Under the pieces are notes generated by a model. The model saw nothing but the letters and a program-made list of their open reading frames with translations. It searched no databases and was not told the DNA's origin. Below are positions 19,841 to 20,835 of a DNA stretch of 20,835 nt, piece after piece. The position numbers and the translations under genes are program-made. Numbering within the stretch: position 1 is the stretch's first letter; each line of letters starts with the position of its first letter. The stretch comes from a virus: positions 1 through 20,835 of the IMG/VR virus record IMGVR_UViG_3300024520_003924, one strand, 5' to 3'.

Positions 19841-20062
19841 CTAGCCACCTCTCCGCATATCGCGCGCTGCCTTGAAGATCGCGGCAGCCTCTGCGCTGAC
19901 GGGTTTGCACCAGTCGACGCGGTAAGGGCTTCCGCCCACGGGCTTCTCGCAGACGAAGCCTGCGGGGAATCTTACGGACGTTACACCCGTGTAAGTCGTG
20001 TCGACGTTCCAGCCGCCGGTGAAGGTCTTGCGGATCAGGTAGAGTTGCTGGTCGTTGCTCAT
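19841..20062 (-). CDS. First gene of the small-gene operon, unknown function (73 residues)
   Basis: Starts MSNDQQLYLIRKTFTGGWNV, then strands (TTYTGVTSVRFPAGFVCEKP), WCKPVSAEAA and a C-terminal helix (AIFKAARDMRRGG). It is mainly beta with a helix at the end. ATG 20062 has an AAAGG about nine bases before it and lies about 26 bases downstream of a good promoter. As the first gene of the operon it may be strongly expressed early. No family recognised. Confidence 0.6.
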   Translation of the reverse strand: MSNDQQLYLIRKTFTGGWNVDTTYTGVTSVRFPAGFVCEKPVGGSPYRVDWCKPVSAEAAAIFKAARDMRRGG

Positions 20063-20094
20063 GTCGGTAAGCCTTTCGTTGTTGCTATGCCTAG

Positions 20095-20123
20095 ATAATA
20101 GCGGCGGAGATTCAAAGGCGCAA
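20095..20123 (-). promoter_or_regulatory. Sigma-70-type promoter of the small-gene operon
   Basis: On the minus strand TTGCGC (20118-20123) is followed after exactly 17 bases by TATTAT (20095-20100, five of six consensus bases). A start near 20088 leaves a leader of about 26 bases with a Shine-Dalgarno. Directly upstream lies an inverted repeat, GAATA at 20126-20130 and TATTC at 20138-20142, which could be an operator or part of the end of the preceding gene. Confidence 0.55.
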
Positions 20124-20136
20124 GGGAATACCGGGA

Positions 20137-20415
20137 TTATTCTAGGTTCTCAGCTGTTGGAGTTACGGGTCCCATGGCCCTGTCCAGGTGGGCAGCCTGC
20201 CGCGATACCCAGGGCTCGAGCGAGACCGACAGGAGCTCAGCGAGTTCGAGCGCCTGGTATGGCCGGATCTTCCCGCGCTCTATCGCCACCTCCAGGGCGG
20301 CCTTTACTGTCCTGCGCTGCTCTCGGTCCAGCAGCGGCGGCGGATCGCCCGGCACCGCGGAACATGGCGTCATTAGGATATGCGACGTATGGCACAGCCC
20401 GCACAGCGGTCCCAT
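20137..20415 (-). CDS. Small protein with N-terminal Cys/His motif (92 residues)
   Basis: Starts MGPLCGLCHTSHILMTPCS, with C5-X2-C8-H9 and H12, a possible metal site (a CXXCH could also suggest haem, but there is no export signal). After a Pro-rich linker come two helices (DREQRRTVKAALEVAIERG, then YQALELAELLSVSLEPWVS). ATG 20415 is one base after the previous stop, with GGAGGG at a suitable distance. A later Met15 could also start it. Function unknown. Confidence 0.55.
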   Translation of the reverse strand: MGPLCGLCHTSHILMTPCSAVPGDPPPLLDREQRRTVKAALEVAIERGKIRPYQALELAELLSVSLEPWVSRQAAHLDRAMGPVTPTAENLE

Positions 20416-20416
20416 T

Positions 20417-20835
20417 TTAGAACAGCCCTCCGCGAGCCTTGACGGTCAAAAAGGCCGCGCCAGGCTCTACCGAGGCGTGCAGGTCTAGGACCTTCTTGGC
20501 TTCGTCGTCACCTTTTGCTAGCGCCTTGACCTTCGTGTTGCTTATCTTGCAGGTCTTCCGCACCAGATCGAGCAGCGGCACGCCCAGCTGCTGGCTCAAT
20601 TGCGGAAGAACCGTCGGCGAATATGTGGTGGTCTTCCGCCGGGTCGTGCGCACCGTGTGGTCCTCGTCTTCGTAGCGACCGTCTTCGATCTGGTCCTTAA
20701 TTACGACGTCCAGGTCTTTGCGCGCGAGCTCGAGCAGGCGCATGTCCTGGCTCACCTGATACCGCTTGGCCACCAGGTCACCCAAGGGTAGGCCTACGGT
20801 CCACGCCGGAGGGCTGGCGGGCTTCTCTACCACCC
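20417..20835 (-). CDS. C-terminal part of a gene running off the right edge
   Basis: The minus-strand frame is open from the right edge to TAA at 20417-20419, giving about 138 residues. The visible part is alpha-rich: RLLELARKDLDVVIKDQIED, then LPQLSQQLGVPLLDLVRKTC, then KVKALAKGDDEAKKVL and a final strand (AAFLTVKARGGLF). A GTG at 20831-20833 could be the start, but the frame continues to the edge, so I treat it as partial. The family is not recognised; early-region phage proteins often lie in such a place. Confidence 0.55.
   Translation of the reverse strand, partial: VVEKPASPPAWTVGLPLGDLVAKRYQVSQDMRLLELARKDLDVVIKDQIEDGRYEDEDHTVRTTRRKTTTYSPTVLPQLSQQLGVPLLDLVRKTCKISNTKVKALAKGDDEAKKVLDLHASVEPGAAFLTVKARGGLF

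Noticed and set aside
20401-20415. CXXCH at the start of the 92-residue protein as a cytochrome c haem site
   Set aside because: There is no signal peptide or cytochrome-like sequence, and phage early proteins with short Cys/His motifs normally bind zinc.
1-20835. Reassignment of TGA to an amino acid as an explanation for missing stand-alone TGA stops
   Set aside because: The recognised structural proteins have no in-frame TGA, use TGG for Trp freely, and ATGA/GTGA stops give proteins of sensible length.

Overview
The window is part of the genome of a tailed double-stranded DNA phage or prophage with GC-rich DNA. It holds most of a head-and-tail (late) gene cluster on the plus strand, at about 1-17.4 kb, followed by a RusA-like resolvase gene. 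A dense minus-strand run of small accessory genes fills 18.1 kb to the right edge. I see no tRNA, rRNA, CRISPR array, insertion sequence, integrase or lysis gene, and no gene-free stretch longer than 300 bases.

Head region (1-6.9 kb): the end of an upstream gene; a small Cys-rich protein; a divergent minus-strand ribbon-helix-helix regulator; a protease-scaffold polyprotein with a nested scaffold start; a decoration-like protein; a Mu gpT-like major capsid protein followed by a strong intrinsic terminator; two structural proteins of unknown role; a Mu gp36-like connector; and a Mu gpG-like morphogenesis protein. Tail region (6.9-17.4 kb): tail-tube-like protein, small chaperone-like protein, tail-terminator-like protein, a very short tape-measure candidate, two large tail-tip/hub proteins, a GT-A-type glycosyltransferase, a 1142-residue Pro/Gly-rich fibre, and a basic coiled-coil protein. 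A Mu-type capsid with no visible sheath or Mu baseplate genes suggests a siphovirus-like particle with a short non-contractile tail.

Right region: a 50-residue antisense gene, RusA, then nine minus-strand genes from 20062 down to 18097, six of whose junctions are four-base ATGA overlaps, led by a recognisable promoter. Two more minus-strand genes lie further right, the last running off the edge. The group includes a ribbon-helix-helix protein, a one-helix membrane peptide and a protein made of repeated zinc-binding modules.

The most interesting signals are these. (1) A glycosyltransferase whose motif layout recalls hydroxyproline O-arabinosyltransferases overlaps the genes on both sides and immediately precedes a fibre with a Pro-rich hinge. 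(2) Four genes lacking a Shine-Dalgarno have TANNNT exactly six bases before the start codon, the signature of leaderless transcription, which together with the GC-rich DNA points towards an Actinomycetota- or Deinococcota-like host (inference). (3) TGA is used as a stop only where it overlaps the next start codon; every other stop is TAG or TAA, mostly TAG.
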